Shown: positions 1 to 6,834, numbered from the stretch's first letter. The stretch is DNA of 10,561 nucleotides from Thiotrichales bacterium HSG1 (GCA_030378125.1 JAUCGN010000047.1:1-10561); one strand, 5' to 3'. The notes: a model not told the origin generated them from the sequence alone. Translations and numbers: made by a program.

Positions 1-1047
1 TATAATAGTATTAGTAATTTGCTCTACAATAAGTGGAGCAGAAGGATGGGAAGGAAGAATTTGGAAACGAAAAATTAGAATGGTTACAAAATTTTAGACC
101 ATTTAAAAATGGAATCCCATCACATGACTGTATAAGTTATGTAATATCTAGATTATCAGTAAAAGAATTTCAAGAATGTTTCATGTCTTGGAGTCAGTCA
201 GTAGCAGAAAAAGTAGGAGGAGAAATAATAAGTATTGATGGAAAAACCTCAAGAGGTTCAAGAAGTAAAACTCGCAATCCATTACACATGGTAAGTGCAT
301 GGGCATGCAAAAATCAATTAGTATTAGGTCAAGAAGCCACTGATGAAAAATCCAATGAGATAACTGCAATACCTAAAATATTGAAATTACTAGAGTTAAA
401 AGGATGTATCGTAACAATTGATGCAATGGGTTGTCAAAGGGATATAGCGAAACAAATTACAGACAACGGTGGTGATTATGTATTGAGTTTAAAAGGAAAT
501 CAGGGTTCTTTACACGAAGCAGTTAATGATTTTTTCACTATAGCAGAAGCTAAAGAATATGTTGGTGTAAAGTATGATTTCTTAGAAGAAATAGATAAAG
601 GACATGGACGTGTAGAAACTAGGCGTTACTGGATTACCAGTCATTTAGAAACTATCCCTAAAGCTGAGAATTGGAAAGGTTTGACTAGTATCGGAATGGT
701 TGAACGAATTTGTTGGATTAATGGAAAAGAAACTCAAGAAAAACGTTTCTTTATATGTTCAATACCTGCTAATGCCAAATCTTTTGCTAAAGCAGTACGA
801 GAGCATTGGGGTATAGAAAATAAATTACATTGGCGACTTGATGTTATTTTTAGAGAAGATGCCAATAAAATACGTAAGGGGAATTCACCTGCTATCATGA
901 CTACTATTAGACATATTTGTATGGGGATTTTTGACCTTGATACCACTATTTCTGGTAGTCTTGCTAAGAAACGCCGTAAAGCTACTTGGAGTGATGATTA
1001 CCGAGCTAAACTTGTGTTTGGGTTATAATTTTAATGCGGTCGCCCTG
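1..1047 (+). mobile_element. ISAs1-family insertion sequence, right-hand part
   Basis: This is the 3' portion of an ISAs1-family element; its left end lies outside the window. The transposase reading runs to 1028. Five bases further on, 1033-1047 reads aatgcggtcgccctg, which looks like the terminal inverted repeat of this family (CAGGG at the extreme end, read inward). I therefore place the right boundary at about 1047, 17 bp before the neighbouring IS630 remnant. The left terminal repeat and target duplication cannot be checked here. The transposase is frameshifted, so this copy is probably immobile on its own. Confidence 0.75.
2..1028 (+). pseudogene. ISAs1-family transposase, 5'-partial and frameshifted
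   Basis: This is a DDE transposase of the ISAs1 (H-repeat) family. An uninterrupted reading runs from a GTG at 33 to the stop at 1026-1028 (331 residues). It carries IPSHD near residue 28, SIDGKTSRGS around D69, TIDAMGCQ around D130, and HWGIENKLHW followed by LDVIFRED near 258-276. D69, D130 and E262 are the likely catalytic triad. The GTG start is probably an artefact. Bases 2-52 in another frame encode ICSTISGAEGWE, the conserved stretch that normally precedes EEFGNEKLEW in this family. The two frames meet at about 53, where a family-like Asp-Ile codon pair is missing most of its bases. That fits a 5-nt deletion. Most of the N-terminal domain lies upstream of the window. Without the frameshift the core would look intact. 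A true short protein starting at GTG 33 is possible but unlikely, since its first residues do not match the family. Confidence 0.85.
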
Positions 1048-1104
1048 GGTGTTGTTTGAGTATTATAGCAAAACCAGTATAAAATGATGTATAATAATAC
1101 AATA

Positions 1105-1230
1105 CTTCGGACAGTTTTTATAACATATTGTTATTAAAGTAATTTATCATTTCAAAGAAAAATAATAAAACATTTAAATTTCAATAGGTTATAATTTTAA
1201 CCAAGCTTAGTTTTCAAAAACTGTCCGAAC
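1105..1230. repeat. Probable miniature inverted-repeat element nested in the IS630 remnant
   Basis: The 14-mer ttcggacagttttt at 1106-1119 recurs as a perfect reverse complement at 1216-1229. One base further out the two ends differ (c1105, c1230), and then both flanks carry TA (1103-1104 and 1231-1232). A 126-bp segment with about 15-bp terminal repeats, bounded by TA on both sides, fits a small TA-targeting non-autonomous element. It would have inserted between the left repeat and the transposase start of the IS630 remnant. It has no coding capacity. In AT-rich DNA a flanking TA is weak evidence, so the repeat pair is certain but the mobile-element reading is inferred. Confidence 0.5.
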
Positions 1231-1276
1231 TATTGATAATATAGATTATATAATAAAGAAAAAAGAGTAAAAACGA

Positions 1277-1519
1277 ATGACATATTCAGTAGATTTAAGA
1301 AGTGTTATTAACAAAATAAATGTGTAATTGTTATGGATAATGCCAGCTTTCATAAACGACTTGACATCCAACATGCTATACGTCAGGCTGAGCACATTCT
1401 TCCTTCCACCATATTCTCCTCAACTAAATCCTATTGAACATAAATGGGCTCAAGCTAAGGCTATTCGAAAGAAAAAGTTTTGTTCCGTACCTGAGATTTT
1501 TACTGAGTATAAAATTTAA
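1277..1519 (+). pseudogene. IS630-family transposase remnant (internal deletion and frameshift)
   Basis: An ATG at 1277 begins MTYSVDLRS, the typical IS630 transposase N-terminus, but this frame stops at 1325-1327. From 1321 a second frame reads CVIVMDNASFHKRLDIQHAI, which carries the second catalytic Asp (codon 1336-1338). A third reading from about 1400 gives FLPPYSPQLNPIEHKWAQAK, which carries the catalytic Glu (codon 1436-1438). The Asp-Glu spacing of about 33 residues matches the D-34-E layout of this family. Two lesions are visible. One is a large internal deletion near 1316-1322 that removed the helix-turn-helix region and the first catalytic Asp. The other is a frameshift near 1399-1400 between HI and FLPP. 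The reading that opens at ATG 1328 is only an out-of-frame fragment and not a real gene. Confidence 0.88.
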
Positions 1520-1571
1520 TCATTTTATACCGGTTTTGCTGTATCATAAAAATTAACCCCAGTCTATAAAT

Positions 1572-2387
1572 ATGCCAGAATTACCAGAAGTTGAAACTAT
1601 AAAACGTGGTATTGCCAGTCATTTGGAAGGGCAAATTATTAAGTCTGTGTTAGTGAGAGAAACAAGATTACGTTGGCAGGTTACTGATAAAATTAATATT
1701 ATCTTACCTAAACAAACAGTAATTAGTGTTAAGCGGCGTGCTAAATATTTATTGTTTGAATGTGATAAAGGTCATATTTTAATTCATTTAGGTATGTCTG
1801 GAAATTTGCAGATACTGCCATCTAATACTGAGTTAAAAAAACATGACCATGTTGATATTATCTTCTCTAATGGCCAATGTTTGCGTTATAACGATCCACG
1901 TAGATTTGGCTGTATTTTGTGGACTGAAGCACCAGTATTTGAACATAAATTATTGGCTAATTTAGGTCCAGAACCATTGGAAAAAACTTTTAATGGCAAA
2001 TATTTGTATGATCGAGCTAAGAAACGTCAGGTAGCGATAAAAAATTTTATTATGGACAGTAAGATTGTAGTTGGAGTGGGTAATATCTATGCAAATGAAG
2101 CTTTGTTTACAGCTAGAATTAGTCCAGAACGAGCAGCTGGTAAGGTTTCCTTGAACGAATACAAACGTTTGGCTGATATAATTAAAAAAACTTTACAAGT
2201 AGCCATCAAAATGGGTGGGACTACATTGCGTAATTTTACCGACAGTGCTGGCAATCCGGGTTATTTTAAACAAACACTACAGATATATGGCAAAGGTGGA
2301 GAGATTTGTAGCCAATGTGGAACTATCATACATACTAAAAAAATTGGCCAACGAATGACTTATTATTGTCCTATATGTCAAAGGTAA
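1572..2387 (+). CDS. mutM: Formamidopyrimidine-DNA glycosylase (Fpg/MutM)
   Basis: This is a bifunctional DNA glycosylase/AP lyase of base-excision repair. It removes 8-oxoguanine and formamidopyrimidines and nicks the backbone by beta/delta elimination. The 271-residue length is normal for the family. The start is fixed by the invariant MPELPEVET: Pro2 is the Schiff-base nucleophile and Glu3 the partner acid. Other conserved features are Lys58 in KRRAKY, Met75 in HLGMSG, Arg111-Phe112 in NDPRRFG, Asn171 in VGVGNIYANE, and a C-terminal zinc finger with Cys246, Cys249, Cys266 and Cys269 flanking Arg261. No catalytic residue is missing, so the enzyme should be active. I see no clear Shine-Dalgarno sequence before the ATG. 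The upstream DNA is largely IS630 remnant, so the native promoter may have been displaced. The gene stands alone, with gene-free DNA after it. Confidence 0.97.
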   Translation: MPELPEVETIKRGIASHLEGQIIKSVLVRETRLRWQVTDKINIILPKQTVISVKRRAKYLLFECDKGHILIHLGMSGNLQILPSNTELKKHDHVDIIFSNGQCLRYNDPRRFGCILWTEAPVFEHKLLANLGPEPLEKTFNGKYLYDRAKKRQVAIKNFIMDSKIVVGVGNIYANEALFTARISPERAAGKVSLNEYKRLADIIKKTLQVAIKMGGTTLRNFTDSAGNPGYFKQTLQIYGKGGEICSQCGTIIHTKKIGQRMTYYCPICQR

Positions 2388-2774
2388 TTTGTAAGACAAA
2401 ACGTTTGTTTGAACGGATGTTGATTAGTTACGACATAAATGGTTATTTTATATAGTTTGTTAGTGATTCGGATTGTCTTGTCAATGCGTAAGTCCTATTA
2501 TGGTTCAAACCTTAATTGACATTATAATTGACAGCCGATAAGTATTTGTATATTACTGGACTTAAACATGTTAAAACGTTTATAATTTCCATTGATACTT
2601 TCAATCGTTTTTTTTTGGAAATTCAGTTTTAATACAACCATATTTTTAACTATTTACACATTTTTTATCTGGGTTTTGGCTAAGGTATTAATAGAATAAA
2701 AATTACGGTTTAAATCTTGAAGTATTGTTCTATTTAGGAATTTACTATATCTACAATCAAATTGTCTAAAATTT
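2388..2774. other. Gene-free AT-rich stretch between mutM and the Sco-like gene
   Basis: I find no convincing coding sequence, RNA gene or mobile-element end in these 387 bases. The closest match to a promoter is ttgaca at 2528-2533 followed 17 bases later by tattac at 2551-2556. It is more than 200 bases before the next start codon, so its relevance is doubtful. A run of T at 2610-2617 is not preceded by a strong hairpin. The stretch may be decayed sequence, but I see no residual reading frame that points to a family. Confidence 0.5.
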
Positions 2775-3359
2775 ATGAAAATCATTGTATTTTTTGTATT
2801 ATTATCTGTTAGTGTTGTTGTCTGGAATTGGATGACTTATGAAATAGATGAATTTCCAAGTGCCACAATTTTTGAACCAGCTATTCCAATTAATTTTAAG
2901 CCAATTAATAAATTTACCAAACACAATTTAGCTAAAAAATGGACTTTTGTTGGTTCTTGTTATGATGAATGTTTATTAATTTCAAATAGTTTTAATCATA
3001 TCTATTCTGAACTGGTGAAAAATAACTCTCTTATTCATAAGGAATCTAATTTAGAAACTCAATTTGTTATTTTAAATCCACAATCAAATAAAACTTTATC
3101 CAGCAATTTTATAATATTAAATAACAATTTAACAAATACAATTTCTTTGTATAGTAAGGAATATTCTCACCATTTAACTAACAATAATATTTTATTATTT
3201 GATATTTTTGGTAGATTGAGAGCAACTTTTTCACCTCCTTTTGATTTAACTCAACTAGTTATGGACTTTCATAATATACGAGATAAATATGCTGAAAAAT
3301 GTTGCAAGATTCCAGATAAACAACCGAATCGAGTAAGGTTTAATTACAAAGAATCATAA
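2775..3359 (+). CDS. Membrane-anchored Sco-like (SCO1/SenC) thioredoxin-fold protein, divergent
   Basis: Proteins of the SCO1/SenC family bind copper or act as thiol reductases during assembly of the CuA centre of cytochrome c oxidase. They face the periplasm on an N-terminal membrane anchor. Here residues 3-18 form a hydrophobic anchor. The segment KKWTFVGSCYDEC (54-66) matches the Sco region around the CxxxC copper motif, with Cys62 and Cys66. QFVILNP (96-102) aligns with the Sco strand that normally reads VDP. His132/His133 lie where the Sco copper-ligand His is expected, just before LLFDIFGRLRATFSPP (140-155), a good match to the family's C-terminal strand. The protein is clearly diverged: the usual PERDTP segment after the central strand is replaced by an Asn-rich stretch. 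No oxidase gene is nearby, and I see no Shine-Dalgarno sequence. A non-copper thiol function remains possible. Family assignment rests on motifs only. Confidence 0.7.
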   Translation: MKIIVFFVLLSVSVVVWNWMTYEIDEFPSATIFEPAIPINFKPINKFTKHNLAKKWTFVGSCYDECLLISNSFNHIYSELVKNNSLIHKESNLETQFVILNPQSNKTLSSNFIILNNNLTNTISLYSKEYSHHLTNNNILLFDIFGRLRATFSPPFDLTQLVMDFHNIRDKYAEKCCKIPDKQPNRVRFNYKES

Positions 3360-3675
3360 TCATTCATGTTGAGCGGGTAGTTATGCAGAGGAAAATTGAT
3401 ATATATTTAGTCTTTGTACAAGACAAAGTGAAGAAAAAAGAAGAGCAAGTAAGACAAAAAAGAGTTAGAATTATAAATCATCCAAAAATAATAAAAGCAG
3501 CTCACTCAAAGAAGAATTATCTGATTTAAATTGGCATCCAGCAAGAATAATGTTGCTTAGTCATTTTAATCAAAAACAATTGCTTATTTAACTTTATCCT
3601 GTACAAAGAAAAGAATTATAAAGATTAACACTAGAAAAATATGCAGACCCATCATCAATTTGAAAAGGATATAAA
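3360..3675. other. Gene-free stretch, possibly decayed coding sequence
   Basis: This 316-base region has no intact gene of recognisable family. A 48-codon reading (ATG 3383 to stop 3527-3529) is Lys-rich and unlike anything I know. Another frame gives KEELSDLNWHPARIMLLSHF just after position 3508, without a start. It has the look of a protein fragment, loosely like the N-terminal part of some transposases, but this is too weak to name. The 10-mer tctttgtaca at 3411-3420 is inverted at 3600-3609, perhaps the ends of a decayed element. The last bases (3663-3669, aaaagga) are the ribosome-binding site of the next gene. Confidence 0.4.
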
Positions 3676-4065
3676 ATGAAAGCAGAATCCAAACAATCGT
3701 CAGATAATCGTTACCAAAAAGGCTTGAAAACCATAACTGCTGTCAATCCTAATGCTGAAGATGATATTAGGCAAATGCTAAAAGATATTTGTCCTGATAT
3801 GGGTAAGTTTATCATTGAGTTTGCTTTTGGAGATATTTATTCACGACCGGGGTTAGATTTGAAAATGAGGGAATTGATCACTATTTCTTCCTTGGTAACC
3901 TTAGGACACCCCAAAACCCAATTAACAAGGCATGTCAAAAATGCTTTAAATGTGGGATGCACTAAAGAAGAGATCGTGGAGACTATACTCCAAATGGCTA
4001 TATATGCTGGATTTCCAGCTGCTTTAAACGGTTTATCTATTGCGAAGGAAGTGTTTGAAGAATAA
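3676..4065 (+). CDS. Carboxymuconolactone decarboxylase family protein
   Basis: This is a 129-residue protein of the CMD/AhpD-like fold, helical and usually oligomeric. The family core covers about residues 40-125: [20 protein letters not shown] (56-75), [20 protein letters not shown] (76-95), [17 protein letters not shown] (96-112), then FPAALNGL. Arg65-Glu66, His86, Cys95 and Tyr110 are among the typical conserved positions. There is no CxxC pair, so AhpD-type alkylhydroperoxidase activity is unlikely. It resembles the PcaC/COG0599 branch, but no protocatechuate-pathway genes are nearby, so the substrate is unknown. A good Shine-Dalgarno (aaaagga, 3663-3669) lies 6 bases before the ATG and fixes the start. 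The desaturase-family gene begins 37 bases after its stop on the same strand, so the two may be co-transcribed. Confidence 0.88.
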   Translation: MKAESKQSSDNRYQKGLKTITAVNPNAEDDIRQMLKDICPDMGKFIIEFAFGDIYSRPGLDLKMRELITISSLVTLGHPKTQLTRHVKNALNVGCTKEEIVETILQMAIYAGFPAALNGLSIAKEVFEE

Positions 4066-4102
4066 TTGTAACATTTTATCAGTTTAAATTAGGAACGTTT
4101 GT

Positions 4103-4960
4103 ATGTATTGGAATGAATGGTTAATTACTCATGAAATTAGCATTCGGCTGGGAGCTTTCTTTGGTATTTTTGCTCTAATAGCCGTTTGGGAAATGCTTGC
4201 TCCTTGTCGTGTACTGACAACAACTAAAACTTGGCGGTGGTTAAATAACCTCAGTTTAGTATTTCTTAATAGTGTTGTATTGCGTCTATTGTTCCCAGCA
4301 GCAGCCATTGGGGTAGCCGTATTTGCTCATCAACATGGTTGGGGTTTGTTGAATTACTATTCACTACCTTTTTTATTATCAGTTGTAATTGCGGTGGTTA
4401 TAATGGATTTGGTAGTTTATCTGCAACATGTGATGGTCCATGCTATCCCACTGTTATGGAGATTGCATCGGGTTCATCATGCAGATTTGGATTACGATGT
4501 TACCACTGGCACACGTTTTCATACTTTGGAGATCATTATTTCCATGTTGATTAAGTTTGCCACCATTTTATTGTTAGGTCCTGCTGTTGTTGCGGTAATT
4601 ATTTTTGAAGTGTTATTGAATGCAACTGCAATGTTTAATCATGGCAATATTCAGTTACCCGCAACCCTTGACAAAATATTGCGTTTAATCTTAGTTACTC
4701 CTGATATGCACAGAATTCATCATTCTGTAGAAGATGATGAAGCCAATAGTAATTTTGGTTTTAGCTTACCTTGGTGGGATCGTTTATTTGGTACTTATCG
4801 GGAACAACCACGTCAGGGACATCAAAATATGAAAATTGGCATTCATCATTTTAGTGATGCAAAACAAGTTAACCGCTTATTTGGAATGCTCAGCTTGCCC
4901 TTTCTTAGAGGACAAGTGTCAGAATATGTGATTAACCGTAGAGAATGGAAAAATGAATAG
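4103..4960 (+). CDS. Sterol desaturase / fatty acid hydroxylase superfamily membrane protein
   Basis: This is a 285-residue integral membrane protein of the di-iron fatty acid hydroxylase superfamily (ERG3/ERG25-like). Members use O2 to hydroxylate or desaturate lipids. Hydrophobic segments lie near 15-32, 50-75, 88-107 and 143-175. The histidine clusters are all present: HVMVH (109-113), HRVHH (122-126), RFH (138-140), FNH (179-180) and HRIHH (203-207). The conserved NFGFSLPWWDRLFGTY follows (217-232). Shorter bacterial relatives of this layout are common and their substrates are mostly unknown. The ATG is preceded by agga at 4091-4094. The upstream CMD-family gene is 37 bases away. A miniature inverted-repeat element begins 18 bases after the stop and separates this gene from the convergent adenosine deaminase. 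Confidence 0.92.
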   Translation: MYWNEWLITHEISIRLGAFFGIFALIAVWEMLAPCRVLTTTKTWRWLNNLSLVFLNSVVLRLLFPAAAIGVAVFAHQHGWGLLNYYSLPFLLSVVIAVVIMDLVVYLQHVMVHAIPLLWRLHRVHHADLDYDVTTGTRFHTLEIIISMLIKFATILLLGPAVVAVIIFEVLLNATAMFNHGNIQLPATLDKILRLILVTPDMHRIHHSVEDDEANSNFGFSLPWWDRLFGTYREQPRQGHQNMKIGIHHFSDAKQVNRLFGMLSLPFLRGQVSEYVINRREWKNE

Positions 4961-4977
4961 AAATTATCCTGTATAAA

Positions 4978-5113
4978 CAACACCTTCACCAATCATCTAT
5001 TTATTTAGGGAATGGAACGAAGCAGATTTCCTGAAACTCAAGTAACATATAAGGTTTCTGGAAATCGTATCTCATTTCCGAAACAACAAATTTTAACATT
5101 GGTGAAGGTATTG
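4978..5113. repeat. Miniature inverted-repeat element (MITE) with 5-bp target duplication
   Basis: The ends are 16-bp inverted repeats with one mismatch: caacaccttcaccaat at 4978-4993 against attggtgaaggtattg at 5098-5113. Directly outside both ends is the same pentamer, ataaa (4973-4977 and 5114-5118), a perfect target-site duplication. A second inverted repeat inside, gatttcctgaaac (5025-5037) with gtttctggaaatc (5054-5066), matches at 12 of 13 positions. It shares exactly the same symmetry axis as the outer pair, so the whole 136 bp can fold into one long interrupted hairpin. It has no coding capacity. The terminal repeat does not let me assign a parent IS family. It lies between convergent genes and may also end transcription from either side. 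Confidence 0.85.
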
Positions 5114-5147
5114 ATAAAGATTAATTTTAATCAAATCCATTGGTAAC

Positions 5148-6677
5148 TTAAAACCATTCCGAATTTTCAAATTTTACAAATTGTTGCTCAAGTTTCCATT
5201 GCATATTTGCTTTATCATTTTTCTGTAAAAATAGTTTACAAGAATCTGAATTTGATTGCTGACAAATTTTATTTAATTGTTGATAAGAACGATCAGTCCA
5301 TAAGCTTTCACCAGCTAAAAATGAATAATGAATACTATTACGTACTAAGGTTTTTACTTCAGGATATGTCAAATTATAATCTTGCACTGCACGTTGATAT
5401 TCATGGGTTAAATCAATGCGAGAAATTCCCTCATCATCAGTTGCTAAAGTAACTGGAACACCTGCTTCTAAATATTCTGGAAAAGGATGTTGCTCACCTT
5501 TAACTCCAAGGATCAAATCATTACTGCTTAAACAAATTTCCACTAACAGTTCTTTAGCCTTCATATTACGCATTAATTGAAAAGGATTATCTTCATAAAA
5601 TATATCTACTCCATGACCAATTCGTTTGGCATTAGCAATGGTAACGGCTTTTTGAATATGATCTGTTAATTGTTTTGGTGGAACTAGTCCAAGAGTCAAT
5701 TCACCAGCATGCAAAGAAATCGAAACATTAGGGTATTGTTTAGATAAATATCCGACCATTTTCATATGTAAATCATAATCTTTCAGCGAAACTACATCAT
5801 CTTCTGGTGCAACCATATTTAAGCCAACTGCCAAAAGGTCTGCTTTGACCATTTCAAAAGCATAAACTAATTGTGAAAATACTCGTGAAGGATTTTTAAT
5901 ACGAATTATTTGTAATACATAGCGTCGTTCCACTGAGCAACCGGGTTGAGCGTTTACAGTATTACATTTTAAAACTTCCGTGGCTTGTTGTTCATGCTGT
6001 GCAAGTTCTTGTTGACCATTAACAATAGTGTTTTGTAACCCTGCTGCAATAAGTTTATTATATGTTGCACCAATGTCACCATTAAATTTAACCTGTTTAC
6101 TAAATTTTTTACTGAATTTTTTGCCAATACTCAGCATCATTTCTAAATAAGCAATATTTTGTTTAGCAGCACGATTACTTAACTCAGCTATCATCATGCC
6201 TTTAGTTCCACCATTAAATTTGGCGAAAGCCTCAAAAAATTGATCATGTCCTGATTGGTTAGCATATTTAAAATTACGTAATGATAATTTATCAATTAGA
6301 TGGCCATATAGTTCAGAATTTTGGAAAGCATTAGTAATAGGAACTTCGGTAATTTCATTACAAGGTGCATGATTTTTTTCGGAAATAGCAGCAGTTGTTG
6401 GATTTACACAAAGATTTTCATCAGCTGCCCATTTTAAATAACTTTCAGCATAAACAGCACCGGAAACATGAGTGTGGAGATCACCACCTTTAGGCATTTT
6501 TTTTAGGAAAGCTCTTAGTTTAGGCGGTCTGTTACTATTAGCTGCAAACCATTTGCTTGCTTCTGATTCTTTATTTACTATAATGCTGCTTTCTGAAACA
6601 ATTGGTTTTTTTGCAACGCAAGAAATAAGGAAAATACTTATTGCTACAAAAATAACTTTAGATAATAAACGATTCAT
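5148..6677 (-). CDS. ADGF/CECR1-like adenosine deaminase, predicted lipoprotein
   Basis: This is a zinc-dependent adenosine deaminase-fold protein of 509 residues, close in length to the animal ADGF/ADA2 group. It probably converts adenosine or deoxyadenosine to the inosine form in the cell envelope. The N-terminus is a lipoprotein signal: a hydrophobic stretch 8-19 and the lipobox LISC with Cys20. Val rather than Asp at +2 favours the outer membrane. The metal and catalytic motifs are complete: GGDLHTH (His68, His70), SLHAGE (His323, Glu326), RIGHG (His355) and ATDDEG (Asp414, Asp415), with CLSSND at 382-387. The long insert between the first two motifs (about 71-300) is typical of the ADGF type rather than housekeeping Add. 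No twin-arginine motif is present, so export should be by Sec. A small inverted repeat acaag/cttgt (6690-6704) lies just upstream of the start. Exact substrate is inferred. Confidence 0.88.
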   Translation of the reverse strand: MNRLLSKVIFVAISIFLISCVAKKPIVSESSIIVNKESEASKWFAANSNRPPKLRAFLKKMPKGGDLHTHVSGAVYAESYLKWAADENLCVNPTTAAISEKNHAPCNEITEVPITNAFQNSELYGHLIDKLSLRNFKYANQSGHDQFFEAFAKFNGGTKGMMIAELSNRAAKQNIAYLEMMLSIGKKFSKKFSKQVKFNGDIGATYNKLIAAGLQNTIVNGQQELAQHEQQATEVLKCNTVNAQPGCSVERRYVLQIIRIKNPSRVFSQLVYAFEMVKADLLAVGLNMVAPEDDVVSLKDYDLHMKMVGYLSKQYPNVSISLHAGELTLGLVPPKQLTDHIQKAVTIANAKRIGHGVDIFYEDNPFQLMRNMKAKELLVEICLSSNDLILGVKGEQHPFPEYLEAGVPVTLATDDEGISRIDLTHEYQRAVQDYNLTYPEVKTLVRNSIHYSFLAGESLWTDRSYQQLNKICQQSNSDSCKLFLQKNDKANMQWKLEQQFVKFENSEWF

Positions 6678-6751
6678 ATTTAATGTGTGACAAGAAAGAC
6701 TTGTTATTTCCTTTTAAGTTAAAGTTAATAGTACACAACATATTTTTATTG

Positions 6752-6782
6752 TTGTCCACCATTTTTAAATTCTGGTGGACAA
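6752..6782. terminator. Stem-loop after tatC, probable operon end
   Basis: A perfect 10-bp inverted repeat, ttgtccacca (6752-6761) and tggtggacaa (6773-6782), encloses an 11-base loop. It lies 53 bases beyond the tatC stop in the direction of transcription and before the adenosine deaminase start. No strong T-run follows on the minus strand, so it is not a classic intrinsic terminator. It could end or stabilise the tat transcript. Confidence 0.5.
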
Positions 6783-6834
6783 TTAAACTATTGACCCTAA
6801 ACACGGTTAAAATAGTTGCAAATTTGATTGTGAT

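Larger units (their letters stand above)
1064..1543 (+). mobile_element. IS630-family remnant with TA target duplication
   Basis: The ends of this segment form a 25-bp inverted repeat with two mismatches: 1064-1088 pairs with 1519-1543, with core agcaaaacc(a/g)gtataaaatga. Each repeat starts with TA (1064-1065 and 1542-1543), the dinucleotide that IS630/Tc1/mariner elements duplicate on insertion. The body therefore spans 1066-1541. It contains the first and last pieces of an IS630 transposase with most of the gene missing, plus a nested short inverted-repeat segment at 1105-1230. The agreement between TA duplication, terminal repeats and transposase family makes the boundaries convincing. 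The right end stops 28 bp before the mutM start codon, so the insertion has probably altered the upstream region of that gene. Confidence 0.85.

Noticed and set aside
1328..1519. 63-codon reading frame starting MLWIMPAF
   Set aside because: Its first part is an out-of-frame reading of the IS630 DNASFHK segment. Only the C-terminal FLPPYSP part is genuine, so it is annotated as part of the transposase pseudogene.
2502..2511. ggttcaaacc, resembling a tRNA T-arm
   Set aside because: No acceptor, D-arm or anticodon stem could be fitted around it.
2528..2556. Promoter-like ttgaca and tattac with 17-base spacing
   Set aside because: The -10 match is weak and the next start codon is over 200 bases away, so it is mentioned only within the intergenic entry.
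3383..3529. 48-codon Lys-rich reading frame
   Set aside because: There is no ribosome-binding site or family resemblance. The composition is what AT-rich non-coding DNA produces.
5119..5132. gattaa-tt-ttaatc palindrome beside the MITE
   Set aside because: The loop would be only two bases and the stem is AT-rich. It is too weak to call a terminator or operator.
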